26,867 nt of DNA from IMG/VR virus record IMGVR_UViG_3300025151_000243, positions 1 through 26,867 of that record, one strand, 5' to 3'. Position numbers and translations under genes: made by a program. The notes below the pieces were generated by a model, which was given only the letters and a program-made list of their open reading frames with translations, was not told the origin of the DNA and did no database searches. Source of the DNA: a virus. Shown here one piece after another: positions 14,890-23,600 of the stretch. How positions within the stretch are numbered: the first letter of the stretch is position 1; every line of letters begins with the position of its first letter.

Positions 14890-15714
14890 ATGGAAAAACA
14901 AGTAAAACGTGGTACGGGTACACCACAGAAAAAAACTACCCCACAAAAAGCTACCCCACAAAAAAAGGCTACATTCAAAAGGGTAATTCCTAATGAGACT
15001 AACATGCCAAAGACCTATGAGGTCATAAGTGGCAATAACTTTATTCTAAAAATATCTTCTAAAAACGTAAGAGCTATTGACCCGTCGAGTGGAAGAGTTA
15101 GAGCTTTAAGGTATTGTCCCCTTGAAGATTCTCCGTGGAAAGACGAACAATCAGGCTTGGCTCAAATAGGTTCGGTAATGTTTGAGAATAAATTCTTAAC
15201 AGTTTATCCCGACCAGCCTAATCTAATTGCCTTCTTGGAACATCACCCTGACAATCACAAGAACGGTGGTAGACTCTTCAAGTTGGTAAACAAAGAGGAG
15301 ACCTTCGAAGAAGACATTGAGTCTGAATTTAAGATTAGTGATGCAATCAGTATCATCAAGGCTAGACCTATTGATGAGTTACTACCAGTTGCATTAGCTC
15401 TTAACATCAACACAAACCAAAAAGACTTAGCCATTAAGCACTCTTTAATAAAGATTGCAAAGTCTAATCCAGATAAGTTCTTGAGCACGCTAGACAGCCC
15501 TATGGTTAATGCACGCTCTGTTGTTTCTCAATCAATTGATTTCCAAATCATTGAGGATAGAAATGGTGCAGTAGTTTGGTTTGACACAGGAAAGATGATT
15601 GCATCAATCCCTGTAGGTCAGGATGCTGTTGAGGTTTTGACTAGGTTCGTGATGACAGACAAAGGCGCTACAGTGCTCTCAGAGCTTGAGAGACAGCTAG
15701 AAGCCATTGCCTAA
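14890..15714 (+). CDS. Hypothetical virion-type protein with TPQKK repeats
   Basis: I chose the ATG at 14890 (274 residues, MEKQVKRGTGTPQKK) because the longer frame from 14833 would translate the terminator stem. The N-terminus is a basic, low-complexity tail with TPQKK, TPQK and TPQKK repeats (residues about 10-26). The body is a mixed domain, about 40-140, ending LFKLVNKEETFEEDIE. A helical region follows (about 145-200) and then a C-terminal alpha/beta part (VVSQSIDFQIIEDRNGAVVW). It is bracketed by two terminators with no evident -7 element, so it depends on read-through or an unseen promoter. The position right after the capsid gene suggests a capsid or neck accessory protein, but I do not recognise the family. 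Confidence 0.75.
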   Translation: MEKQVKRGTGTPQKKTTPQKATPQKKATFKRVIPNETNMPKTYEVISGNNFILKISSKNVRAIDPSSGRVRALRYCPLEDSPWKDEQSGLAQIGSVMFENKFLTVYPDQPNLIAFLEHHPDNHKNGGRLFKLVNKEETFEEDIESEFKISDAISIIKARPIDELLPVALALNINTNQKDLAIKHSLIKIAKSNPDKFLSTLDSPMVNARSVVSQSIDFQIIEDRNGAVVWFDTGKMIASIPVGQDAVEVLTRFVMTDKGATVLSELERQLEAIA

Positions 15715-15741
15715 ACATACGACACTACATAGTATGAATAT

Positions 15742-15769
15742 GAGGGGGTTTATAGCCCCCTCTCTTTTT
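15742..15769 (+). terminator. Rho-independent terminator
   Basis: GAGGGGG at 15742-15748 pairs perfectly with CCCCCTC at 15756-15762 around a seven-base loop, followed by TCTTTTT. It lies 27 bases after the preceding stop and directly before a promoter element. Confidence 0.85.
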
Positions 15770-15772
15770 CTG

Positions 15773-15780
15773 TATATTTG
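15773..15780 (+). promoter_or_regulatory. Bacteroidota -7 promoter element for the ring/tail operon
   Basis: TATATTTG is a full TANNTTTG match that begins only four bases after the terminator T run and lies 17 bases before the ATG at 15798. The -33 region would overlap the terminator stem. Confidence 0.6.
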
Positions 15781-15797
15781 CGTAACAATCCCCAATC

Positions 15798-16568
15798 ATG
15801 GCTAGTGTTCGAGAGGTATATAATGCATTAAGAGATATTGCTAATAAGGAGCAGAGAGGTTTCGTTACTCCCACTGAGTTTAACGCCTTTGCGCCTATAG
15901 CACAGACTAACATCTTCAACAAGATGTTTACTAAGTTGGTTCAGTCAGAAAACCTAAGAAGAAGAGGTATAGACCCAGGTAGAGACAAGGCAACTGCAAA
16001 ACAGATTAAAGAAGACTTATCAATCTTCTCCAAGACAGTGAGGCTCGAAAGAGATGCCACTACTAACAGATTCTCAAAACCAGATGACTTAGCTAAAATC
16101 ATAAGCATGTCTACAGCTGGTAGAGTTCTTTATGGCACAAGTGTAGCCAAGCCTATTCACATTGAGTATGATGAAGATAAGTTTCATTATCTAATGGGTA
16201 GCACACTCAGCAAGCCAACTACCGAAAACCCTATTGCTTTTCTTGGTGAGCAGGACCACACTGCATCCACAAGCGAGCAGGCAATAGAAATATACCCAAC
16301 AACATTGCGTGTGATTGACATAAGATATTACAAGCAGCCTGAGGGCTTAACTCCAAGCACAGGAAGAAGGACTGCTTCTTTACCGAAGTTTGGGTTTACT
16401 GTGGCTAACAATAAAGAGGTTTATAGTGGTGCTACCAGTATTGACTTTGAGTTGCCTGAGCACTATGTTCCTGAGTTGATTGAGGAGATGGCTAGACTAA
16501 TTGGTGTAAATCTGCGAGACACCAGCATATATAACTTTGCAGAAAAAGAAATTCAAAAGCGTGGCTGA
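15798..16568 (+). CDS. Ring/adaptor (neck) protein
   Basis: This 256-residue protein begins ASVREVYNALRDIANKEQRG and ends with FELPEHYVPELIEEMARLIG plus a helical tail. Both stretches recall a conserved structural protein of crAss-like phages that lies between capsid and tail genes and forms part of the neck rings, from family memory. The start follows a promoter by 17 bases; the end overlaps the next gene by one base (TGATG). No enzyme motif is visible. Connecting portal to tail is the inferred role; the exact ring cannot be named. Confidence 0.68.
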   Translation: MASVREVYNALRDIANKEQRGFVTPTEFNAFAPIAQTNIFNKMFTKLVQSENLRRRGIDPGRDKATAKQIKEDLSIFSKTVRLERDATTNRFSKPDDLAKIISMSTAGRVLYGTSVAKPIHIEYDEDKFHYLMGSTLSKPTTENPIAFLGEQDHTASTSEQAIEIYPTTLRVIDIRYYKQPEGLTPSTGRRTASLPKFGFTVANNKEVYSGATSIDFELPEHYVPELIEEMARLIGVNLRDTSIYNFAEKEIQKRG

Positions 16569-17374
16569 TGGCTAGAAATCTAGTAACAATAGAAGATGTC
16601 GTAAACGACTTCATACTCACACTTGATTCAGATGATTACGTGAACAATGCTTCAGATGTAGTCATCAGGAATTTTGCACTTCGTGGTATTAGGGAGTTGG
16701 GCTTTGATATGTTAAAGAGGGTTAAATCACTCAAGCTTTCTATAGGCTCTAACGACACGTGTGAACTGCCAGACGACTTTGTATCTCTTGTGAAGATTGG
16801 GTTTGTTGGTGCTGATGGAATGGTCAGAGTGTTTGGAGAGAATAAAAATATTAACTACTCACAGAAGTATAGCACAAGTGCTGATGGAACCCCGATTGAT
16901 TCGGATGGCGATGGTGTCAATGACAGGGTTGATGACAAGGGCTCTACTACTCAGACAAACATTTACGGAGATGTATCAGAGCTTATATTCAGCAACTACC
17001 TTTACAACAATCAAGTTGGTCAGGTTTATGGATTAGGTGGAGGTCATTATCAAGGTGGTTACAGATTAAATCTGGACCAGAACAGAATTGAACTCACATC
17101 AAACATAGGTTCTGAGGTCGTTATAGAGTATATAGCGGACGAAGCTCGCTCATCTAACCCCACAGTCCATGTAGAGGCAGAAGAGGCTCTCAGGAGCTTT
17201 ATATACTATAAGCTTGTGGAAAGAAAGACAAGTGTTCCAGCGATGGAAAAGAGAAGGGCTAGAGATGAGTATTACAACGAAAGACGTAAGGCTAACGCAA
17301 GACTGAAAGCATTCAGCAAAGAAGAAGCTCTTAAGACAATTAGAAAGAACTTTAAACAATCCCCTAAACACTAA
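16568..17374 (+). CDS. Tail tube/ring protein with a calcium-loop-like insertion
   Basis: This 268-residue protein has the N-terminal helical pattern (DVVNDFILTLDSDDYVNN, then IRNFALRGIRELGFDM) of head-closure or tail-tubular proteins, and a C-terminal helix rich in Lys and Arg (KRRARDEYYNERRKANARLK). Residues about 111-124 read DSDGDGVNDRVDDK, an Asp-rich DxDxDGxxD loop like calcium-binding repeats. It sits in a flexible insertion between the strand region around 75-90 and the domain starting near 130. The gene is coupled to both neighbours by one-base overlaps. The context with the ring protein before it and the giant tail protein after it supports a neck/tail location. Confidence 0.7.
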   Translation: MARNLVTIEDVVNDFILTLDSDDYVNNASDVVIRNFALRGIRELGFDMLKRVKSLKLSIGSNDTCELPDDFVSLVKIGFVGADGMVRVFGENKNINYSQKYSTSADGTPIDSDGDGVNDRVDDKGSTTQTNIYGDVSELIFSNYLYNNQVGQVYGLGGGHYQGGYRLNLDQNRIELTSNIGSEVVIEYIADEARSSNPTVHVEAEEALRSFIYYKLVERKTSVPAMEKRRARDEYYNERRKANARLKAFSKEEALKTIRKNFKQSPKH

Positions 17375-20300
17375 TGGCGATTGATAAGATTATACCCCAG
17401 TATCTCAACAAGGATGAGGATGAAAGACTCGTAAAGCCTATTGAGATGACCGATGCTCTTAATATCCGTATCTCACATGAGTCTAACGGGGAGCAAGGTA
17501 TTGTAAAAAACGTAAAAGGGAACACGAAGATTGACCCTAGAACAACTGCTGACACTATACCGTCTAGTGGTTCAAATAGAATCATTGGTAGTATTGGTTC
17601 TGATGCTGGTAAGTGTGTTTACTACTTCCTATTCAATACTAACGGCACTCATGGGATATACAAATATTCTACGTCTCTGGATAAATATGAAAAGGTTTAC
17701 GAGAACGATGCCTTGAACTTTTCGGGTGACTCGTTCGTAAAGGCTGATATTGTATTTGACAAGAACGGAGACCATCTGTTGTACTTCACTGATGACAGGA
17801 ATGAGCCTAGAAAGATTAATGCTACGAGAGCACTTAATGGAGGTTACAACGCTAACATCAATTCAGCTACAAACAGTATTGTAGACAAGTACATCACTAC
17901 GTGTAAGCAACCACCACAGACTCCAATCACGTTCGCATTCTCAACGGATGAGACTGTTAGGCAAAACAACCTAAAGGAGAATATCTTTCAGTTTGCGTAT
18001 CAGTACGTTTATGATGATGGCGAGGTGAGTGCTATATCTATGTACTCTAAGCTTGCTTTAAGCTCTCTGCACTTTGCATACAATGCTCCTCAGAGAGACT
18101 TTGGTGCTGCTGTAAATAATGTTCTAACACTCACCCTCACAAACTCAGATGGTCCAGTTTCTAAGATTCGTATTCTTGCTAGAAAGGGCAACGAGACATT
18201 CTTCTATAGGATAGGTGAGGTGAAAAACCAAGTTGGTACAGGCACTCAAGAATTTGTGTTCAAGAATGATGGTATTTACACTGCTGTATCATCTGAAGAA
18301 GTTAACAAGATATTCGATGGTGTGCCTAGACTTTCTAGAGCACAAACATTCACAAACAACAGATTAGTATACGGTAATTATCTTGAGGGGTTTGACAACC
18401 TAGAAGACACAAGCGTTCACGCATATCCAGTACATGGGAGATTCCCTGACAACTTAGAGGAGTCTGGAAATATATCCAAGGGTCAGGTTTTAAATCTTTC
18501 TAGTGGAGCTGTTTCGACTGCAAGTGACTTTTACAGTACATCAATAAGTTCTGTGAATCGTGGTTCTAGCATGAATGGTATTGCTGGGTATTCGTTTTCT
18601 TTAGGTAGTTACGGTAATCCAAATTTACCAAGCTCATCACTCCCAGATATATACAATCAGTTGAATGGTGAGAGTGCTTCAATAACCATGTTTAATCAAG
18701 GCTCTGGGACCACCGTTGAGTTAGACTTATCAGCCCTCACAAGCATGGAGTTAAATGGGTTAAACTATAATGCAGGATTTAGTATTGACGCTAAAGAGAT
18801 TAGTGTTGCTGCCGTTCATCCAACAGACCCCACGCAAGCCACCACAGCTACCGCATTCACATTTGATTGTACAGCTTTTCAAACAAAAACACTTCGTTTA
18901 TTAAATGCTGGTTATGCCTACTCAGATGGTGGTACGTTTGTTCATACACCTATGCCTCCAACTGCTACAGATGGCTTTGGTTTCATAAATGGATTGAAAC
19001 CAGTAGATGGTTGGGAGTATATATCTTCAGGAACTATATCTTCTACAACCGTAATTCAGGCAGCAGAGGAAATAGGTAATTCCTTTGTTGGTAAAACTGC
19101 TACTGTTAGAGTTGAATCATTGGAGGATAGAACCACCGTTACTAACACTAGTTTTCAAGGTAGTTATTTCTATCCAACAGACGGCAGTGGTATATTACAC
19201 CAGTTGTTCTTTGAAGGTTTTTTAAAATTTACGATTGAAAATTTTTCTTTTAATCAACAGACTAACAAGCTTGTTTTGCAGCTTAATATGACTGAGCTAA
19301 GTCTAGAAACAAGTGGTGCAATTATTGATGGGATATCTCATGGTGACAACGGGGTTCAAGCGTTTATAAATCCAGAATTGACAAATTCTCTTGGTCAGCG
19401 AATTCAGGACAGTACAAACTCTGCGAATGTTATTTATCACGCCTTGAGAAAGTTTGATGTTTTAAATTCATTCCTTGATTTTAATGCAGAAGTAGATAAA
19501 AAGACATTCAAGGCTGGTGCTGCACATGATTTAGGTATTGTTTACTATGACCATCGTAATAGATGCGGTGGGGTTCAAGCTATACAGAGTATAGACGTGC
19601 CTCATTTTGGTCAAGCAGGAAGGTTTGGTAATAACGGAAGGACCACAATGGACATGCGTGTAACACATGAGCCTCCAGTCTGGGCAACCAAGTGGGCTCC
19701 AGTGTATAGTAAGAATACTAGCTATGAAAGGTTTTTACAGTGTACTGTTGCAGAGGCGTGTTTACCTAACGCAAAATCATTCACAGATATTTTAAGCCCA
19801 GGCGCAACTGCTGATGATAAAAAAAGAGCTGTAACGGATGCAGGTATAGCCTCAAGTGATGAGGCAATACTACTTAGCCTTAGAGGTCTTGAGGGTAAGC
19901 CAAACTCATATAAGGATGGTAAGGGTGCTTTGATAGATTATAAGTTTCAAGAGGGAGACATAATCAGAGTTCTTGAATATGAGGATGAGAACGGTTCAAA
20001 ACACAGACCTCTTAGTGAATTTAGAGTTCTTGGTTATAGATATTACGCTGATGATGAAAACAACCCAGTAGAACTTGTTGACGCAACTACTGGTAGTGAT
20101 GCAACATCAACAAATAGATATAGAAGGACTGGGTTCTTTTTAATAGTTCAGGATAACGGAACTCCAGGATTTGGTAGGGCTGCTGTTATAAGTGGTGATA
20201 CTTACTTCTCACAGAAATGCCTTATTGAAATTTCTTCACCTAAAAAGAACCTAGAGCAAAAGGTTTACTACGAGATAGGTCAACAGTATGATATTGTTGA

Positions 20301-22650
20301 GACAGGAGGTGGGAATAGATTTCACCAAGGAGACAGAAGTAACACGGTATCACCAAGTTTTAGCATTGACGTTTTAGGTAATAATGCGTTCTTTTCTCAA
20401 GAGGAATTATTTCTTGGCGACAAGTGTGAAAAATCTGGTGCAACAGTGAGTGGTCATTTCTTTATAGCTGGAAAGATTGAGGAACAGAATGGAGGGTTTA
20501 CATATATATTGCATGACTCAAACTTGTTTGTGGATGGTGTTGTATCCACTACACTTACGTCAGTAACAATAGGCTCAGATGAGCTTAGGCATGGTGTTAT
20601 TAATATTGAGGAGGGTGATGCTTATTTCAAAACAAGGGAACAGCTGGTAAATGTTCTTGAGGATTTCAGCCCAGCGGGTTCTCCACTAACATTAAAAAGA
20701 AACCATACTAAGCCTCAAGATGCGACTTATGAAAAGTTCATTGTTGAATCCTCTAGGGTTAGTGACTTCTTCGACTCGGAGATTACTGATATTGGAAGAC
20801 CTCACTTAGAAACCCCTGAGCAACAGGAGATTAGGAGGACCTCATCGGTTACATACAGTGAGCCATTTGTGCTTGACTCTGCAAGACTAAACCTTTCATC
20901 ATTCAATCCTTCTTTATTCCCGTTCAATGATTACTCACCAAACAATGGTAGTATTCAATTCTTAGAAGATATGAACGAGTCTATGTTGATGATTCAGGAA
21001 AAGAAGTGTGCTTTGATTCCTTTTGAAAGGACTTTGATTCAGAGTGCTTCAGACGGTCAGCTAGTAACATCTCAGCAGGTTCTTGGGAAAGAAATGTATT
21101 ACGCTGGTGGTTATGGATGTTCGAGGAATCCAGAGTCTGTTGTTAAGAGATTTGGTAAGGTATTCTTCTCTGACGTTGAGTCAGGTAAGGTTATTGAAAT
21201 TCAAGGAAACAAGATTACACCAATCAGCGACAACAAGCTTGAGTCCTACTTCGAGACTAAGTTTTCTGACTACACGAATGACAGGGCTGTATTCAAGCTG
21301 CCTTGCGGTATAGACCCTGAGAACAATGAGTTCATAGTAACCATGACAAAATATACTCCGAGAAGTATTAGCATTGGGGGTAATACGTTCAGCGGTGGTG
21401 CACTTCCAGACTGGGCGGCAGGAACTACAGATTTTAACGTAGACAAAAAGCCATCTAGAGCTGGTGAAAACGATGGGCAGCTTACGTGGGACAAGGACGT
21501 TATTAAGTGGGACTACGCTGGATTGGATACAAGCGGAACATCACCGTTCCATTTGACATGGAGTGATGCTCATAGGGGTGTTATTATACTTGATAATATA
21601 AAAGATAGGGGTAGTGCTATAGTTGACAGACAGGATATAACGAAAGGCACTAAGTTCTATATTGACTTAATATCTAAGGATGAAAGGTTTAGAGGTACTG
21701 CTTTGTTTGACCCTGTTAGCGGTGAGGTGGATGTGTCACCTGTAATTTTAGATAGTGACTCTTCTGGTGACGGTTCAAACTCTCAAGCAGATGATACAGT
21801 TACAGTTACTTCGCTAACAGTCCAGAGTGGAGATACTATAGCATACGGAACAACTAAGGGGTTCTGGTTGACTAGATACTCATTTATTCCAGAGCATTAC
21901 GAGTATGTACATAACAGATTCTTCAGTTTTAATGATGGGGACATGTACAGACACAACGTAAACGCAACTAGGGGTAGGTTTTACGATGTTAACTACGATG
22001 CTACGATAAATGTTGTATCGAAGGCGAACCCATCAATGATTAAATCTTTCAACGCTGTAAGTCTTGAGGGTGATTCTGCTTTTGCCATGACTTTATCTTC
22101 AACAGGACAAAAAACGACTATTGCTGTAGATGATTTTGAAGAGAGAGAAGGATTGTATTACAAGAGGATACCTAGAGATGTTACTGGCTCTTTCAGTGGT
22201 GAAAATAATATTGTTCTTGGAAGAGTGGCTTCTAACAGTGGGGCTACGGTAACATTTGAGACCAGAATCAGCGACCTACCGTTTAGTATAAACAACTCAA
22301 ACGCTCAGGTGTTTAGGGTTAATTATGACGCTTCTCATACTTCCCCTGATTCCTCTGGTCAATCAGATAACACGGCAACAAATATTATGTCTTCTGGAGA
22401 TGCTAGGGTTTTGTCTGTTGATGGACGTAAGGTTCTTACTCTTTCGGCTACACCTAACAATCCAGCAGACCTTACAGGTACGATACTGGTACAAACAGAA
22501 CATAAATTAACCTCTGGTAATCAAATGAGAGGTTATCATTTAGGAATGATATTAAAATCTACCTCAACATCTGCTGTACAATTATACGCTGTAAATGTTG
22601 TGTATGTACCATCACCATTAGATAACAGTGTTAATAACACAAGAGAATAA
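17374..22650 (+). CDS. Giant tail protein (muzzle / tail stabilization type)
   Basis: This 1758-residue protein is the largest in the window. The N-terminus (MTDALNIRISHESNGEQGI, from about residue 26) and the blade-like repeats that follow (VYYFLFNTNGTHGIYKYST, LLYFTDDRNEPRKINATRA) suggest a beta-propeller. A segment FQFAYQYVYDDGEVSAIS (about 206-223) fits an Fn3-like part. Residues about 1242-1290 carry YYAGGYGCSRNPES ... FFSDVESGKVIEI ... PISDN. I associate this signature with the stabilization/muzzle proteins of crAss-like and related phages, so the distal tail end is the inferred location. The start is coupled to the preceding gene (TAATG). Long middle regions (about 350-700 and 1400-1758) look like further beta domains that I cannot assign. 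Confidence 0.75.
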   Translation: MAIDKIIPQYLNKDEDERLVKPIEMTDALNIRISHESNGEQGIVKNVKGNTKIDPRTTADTIPSSGSNRIIGSIGSDAGKCVYYFLFNTNGTHGIYKYSTSLDKYEKVYENDALNFSGDSFVKADIVFDKNGDHLLYFTDDRNEPRKINATRALNGGYNANINSATNSIVDKYITTCKQPPQTPITFAFSTDETVRQNNLKENIFQFAYQYVYDDGEVSAISMYSKLALSSLHFAYNAPQRDFGAAVNNVLTLTLTNSDGPVSKIRILARKGNETFFYRIGEVKNQVGTGTQEFVFKNDGIYTAVSSEEVNKIFDGVPRLSRAQTFTNNRLVYGNYLEGFDNLEDTSVHAYPVHGRFPDNLEESGNISKGQVLNLSSGAVSTASDFYSTSISSVNRGSSMNGIAGYSFSLGSYGNPNLPSSSLPDIYNQLNGESASITMFNQGSGTTVELDLSALTSMELNGLNYNAGFSIDAKEISVAAVHPTDPTQATTATAFTFDCTAFQTKTLRLLNAGYAYSDGGTFVHTPMPPTATDGFGFINGLKPVDGWEYISSGTISSTTVIQAAEEIGNSFVGKTATVRVESLEDRTTVTNTSFQGSYFYPTDGSGILHQLFFEGFLKFTIENFSFNQQTNKLVLQLNMTELSLETSGAIIDGISHGDNGVQAFINPELTNSLGQRIQDSTNSANVIYHALRKFDVLNSFLDFNAEVDKKTFKAGAAHDLGIVYYDHRNRCGGVQAIQSIDVPHFGQAGRFGNNGRTTMDMRVTHEPPVWATKWAPVYSKNTSYERFLQCTVAEACLPNAKSFTDILSPGATADDKKRAVTDAGIASSDEAILLSLRGLEGKPNSYKDGKGALIDYKFQEGDIIRVLEYEDENGSKHRPLSEFRVLGYRYYADDENNPVELVDATTGSDATSTNRYRRTGFFLIVQDNGTPGFGRAAVISGDTYFSQKCLIEISSPKKNLEQKVYYEIGQQYDIVETGGGNRFHQGDRSNTVSPSFSIDVLGNNAFFSQEELFLGDKCEKSGATVSGHFFIAGKIEEQNGGFTYILHDSNLFVDGVVSTTLTSVTIGSDELRHGVINIEEGDAYFKTREQLVNVLEDFSPAGSPLTLKRNHTKPQDATYEKFIVESSRVSDFFDSEITDIGRPHLETPEQQEIRRTSSVTYSEPFVLDSARLNLSSFNPSLFPFNDYSPNNGSIQFLEDMNESMLMIQEKKCALIPFERTLIQSASDGQLVTSQQVLGKEMYYAGGYGCSRNPESVVKRFGKVFFSDVESGKVIEIQGNKITPISDNKLESYFETKFSDYTNDRAVFKLPCGIDPENNEFIVTMTKYTPRSISIGGNTFSGGALPDWAAGTTDFNVDKKPSRAGENDGQLTWDKDVIKWDYAGLDTSGTSPFHLTWSDAHRGVIILDNIKDRGSAIVDRQDITKGTKFYIDLISKDERFRGTALFDPVSGEVDVSPVILDSDSSGDGSNSQADDTVTVTSLTVQSGDTIAYGTTKGFWLTRYSFIPEHYEYVHNRFFSFNDGDMYRHNVNATRGRFYDVNYDATINVVSKANPSMIKSFNAVSLEGDSAFAMTLSSTGQKTTIAVDDFEEREGLYYKRIPRDVTGSFSGENNIVLGRVASNSGATVTFETRISDLPFSINNSNAQVFRVNYDASHTSPDSSGQSDNTATNIMSSGDARVLSVDGRKVLTLSATPNNPADLTGTILVQTEHKLTSGNQMRGYHLGMILKSTSTSAVQLYAVNVVYVPSPLDNSVNNTRE
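22628..22640. repeat. Short palindrome upstream of a promoter
   Basis: GTGTTA-A-TAACAC is a perfect six-pair inverted repeat around a single base, inside the end of the preceding gene and 12 bases before the -7 element at 22653. It could be an operator or chance. Confidence 0.35.
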
Positions 22651-22652
22651 AC

Positions 22653-22660
22653 TAAATTTG
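22653..22660 (+). promoter_or_regulatory. Bacteroidota -7 promoter element for the cargo genes
   Basis: TAAATTTG matches TANNTTTG and ends four bases before the ATG at 22665, which points to a leaderless transcript. Confidence 0.5.
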
Positions 22661-22664
22661 TATT

Positions 22665-23600
22665 ATGAATGTAGGAGGAGGTCCATACGAAAATTTTGAC
22701 AGTTTATTAGAATTACCTGGTATAGGAGGGGGTAGTAATAAATCTAAAAACAATGATATGAGTGAAAAATCTAACTATGATTCTCCCCTTATGGCGGGAG
22801 CTATGGCAGCTGGCGGAATAGGGCAGGCAGTAGGTGGAGTTGTAGATTTGGTTCAAGGCTTCCAAGCTAAGGATAGGGCTAAGGATGCTTTATCAGATGC
22901 AGAGGAAAACCTTGCAAAGCTAATGGATTCTCAACCATCGTTGAGTACGCCATCTGAATACTATGACGCTGTAAAGAATGCATACGACCAAAGGTTAGTT
23001 CAGATGAGAACAGCTGACATTAACCGTTCTTTAGCAACCACAGCTCAAGCTGCTCAACAGTTCGGGTCTAGAGGTTTAGGTGCAGTTATGCAGGCTACTA
23101 ATCAAGCTCAAGACCAAATGAGACAAGAGTCACTTGCTCAAAACCAACTACAAACACAGGCACTTACAAACCTTGCAGCCGCAAGAGAGAGAGAGACCCA
23201 GCTAAGAGAGAGACGTTCTGAAAGAGATATAGAGTATGGTTATGATGCTCAGTCATTAGCTCAAGCACAGTTAGCTCAAGCAAGACAACAGATAGGTAGT
23301 GGCTTTGCAAATGTTGCAGGTGGTGTTGCATCAGGTGTTATTGGTATAGCTTCTATGAAGGGAGATAAAGGTCTAAAGGTTAAGAAAACACCTGGAGAAT
23401 TCAACCACGACACCAATGAGATGTATGTAGTTGATTCTGACGGTAATCCTGTTGGTATTGCACTTACGGGTGGCGAGTATGTTATCGACCCAGCAAGAGC
23501 CAAAAGACTTAAAAACAAATCAAAAGACTCTTCGCTTAAAGGGATGAAAGTCCTAAGAAGAGAAGTTGAAAAAATGGTAAAAGATTTCGAAGAATCATGA
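22665..23600 (+). CDS. Internal virion (ejection/cargo) protein
   Basis: This 311-residue protein has a disordered N-terminus, then an Ala/Gly-rich potentially membrane-active segment (PLMAGAMAAGGIGQAVGGVV, about 41-60). A long Gln/Ala-rich helix follows (about 110-200, for example ATTAQAAQQFG and QALTNLAAARERETQLRERR), and then a second Gly/Ala stretch (GFANVAGGVASGVIGIAS). The C-terminal part has GEFNHDTNEMYVVD and LTGGEYVIDPARA, a pattern I have seen near the ends of small phage ejection proteins. This layout resembles T7 gp14 or P22-type ejection proteins, which leave the particle with the DNA. It has its own promoter and overlaps the next gene (ATGA). The function is inferred. Confidence 0.65.
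   Translation: MNVGGGPYENFDSLLELPGIGGGSNKSKNNDMSEKSNYDSPLMAGAMAAGGIGQAVGGVVDLVQGFQAKDRAKDALSDAEENLAKLMDSQPSLSTPSEYYDAVKNAYDQRLVQMRTADINRSLATTAQAAQQFGSRGLGAVMQATNQAQDQMRQESLAQNQLQTQALTNLAAARERETQLRERRSERDIEYGYDAQSLAQAQLAQARQQIGSGFANVAGGVASGVIGIASMKGDKGLKVKKTPGEFNHDTNEMYVVDSDGNPVGIALTGGEYVIDPARAKRLKNKSKDSSLKGMKVLRREVEKMVKDFEES

Noticed and set aside
23165-23225. Short GA-rich repeated stretch (gagagagaga type) in the ejection protein gene
   Set aside because: It encodes an ordinary Arg/Glu-rich helix (RERETQLRERR) and is explained by codon choice.
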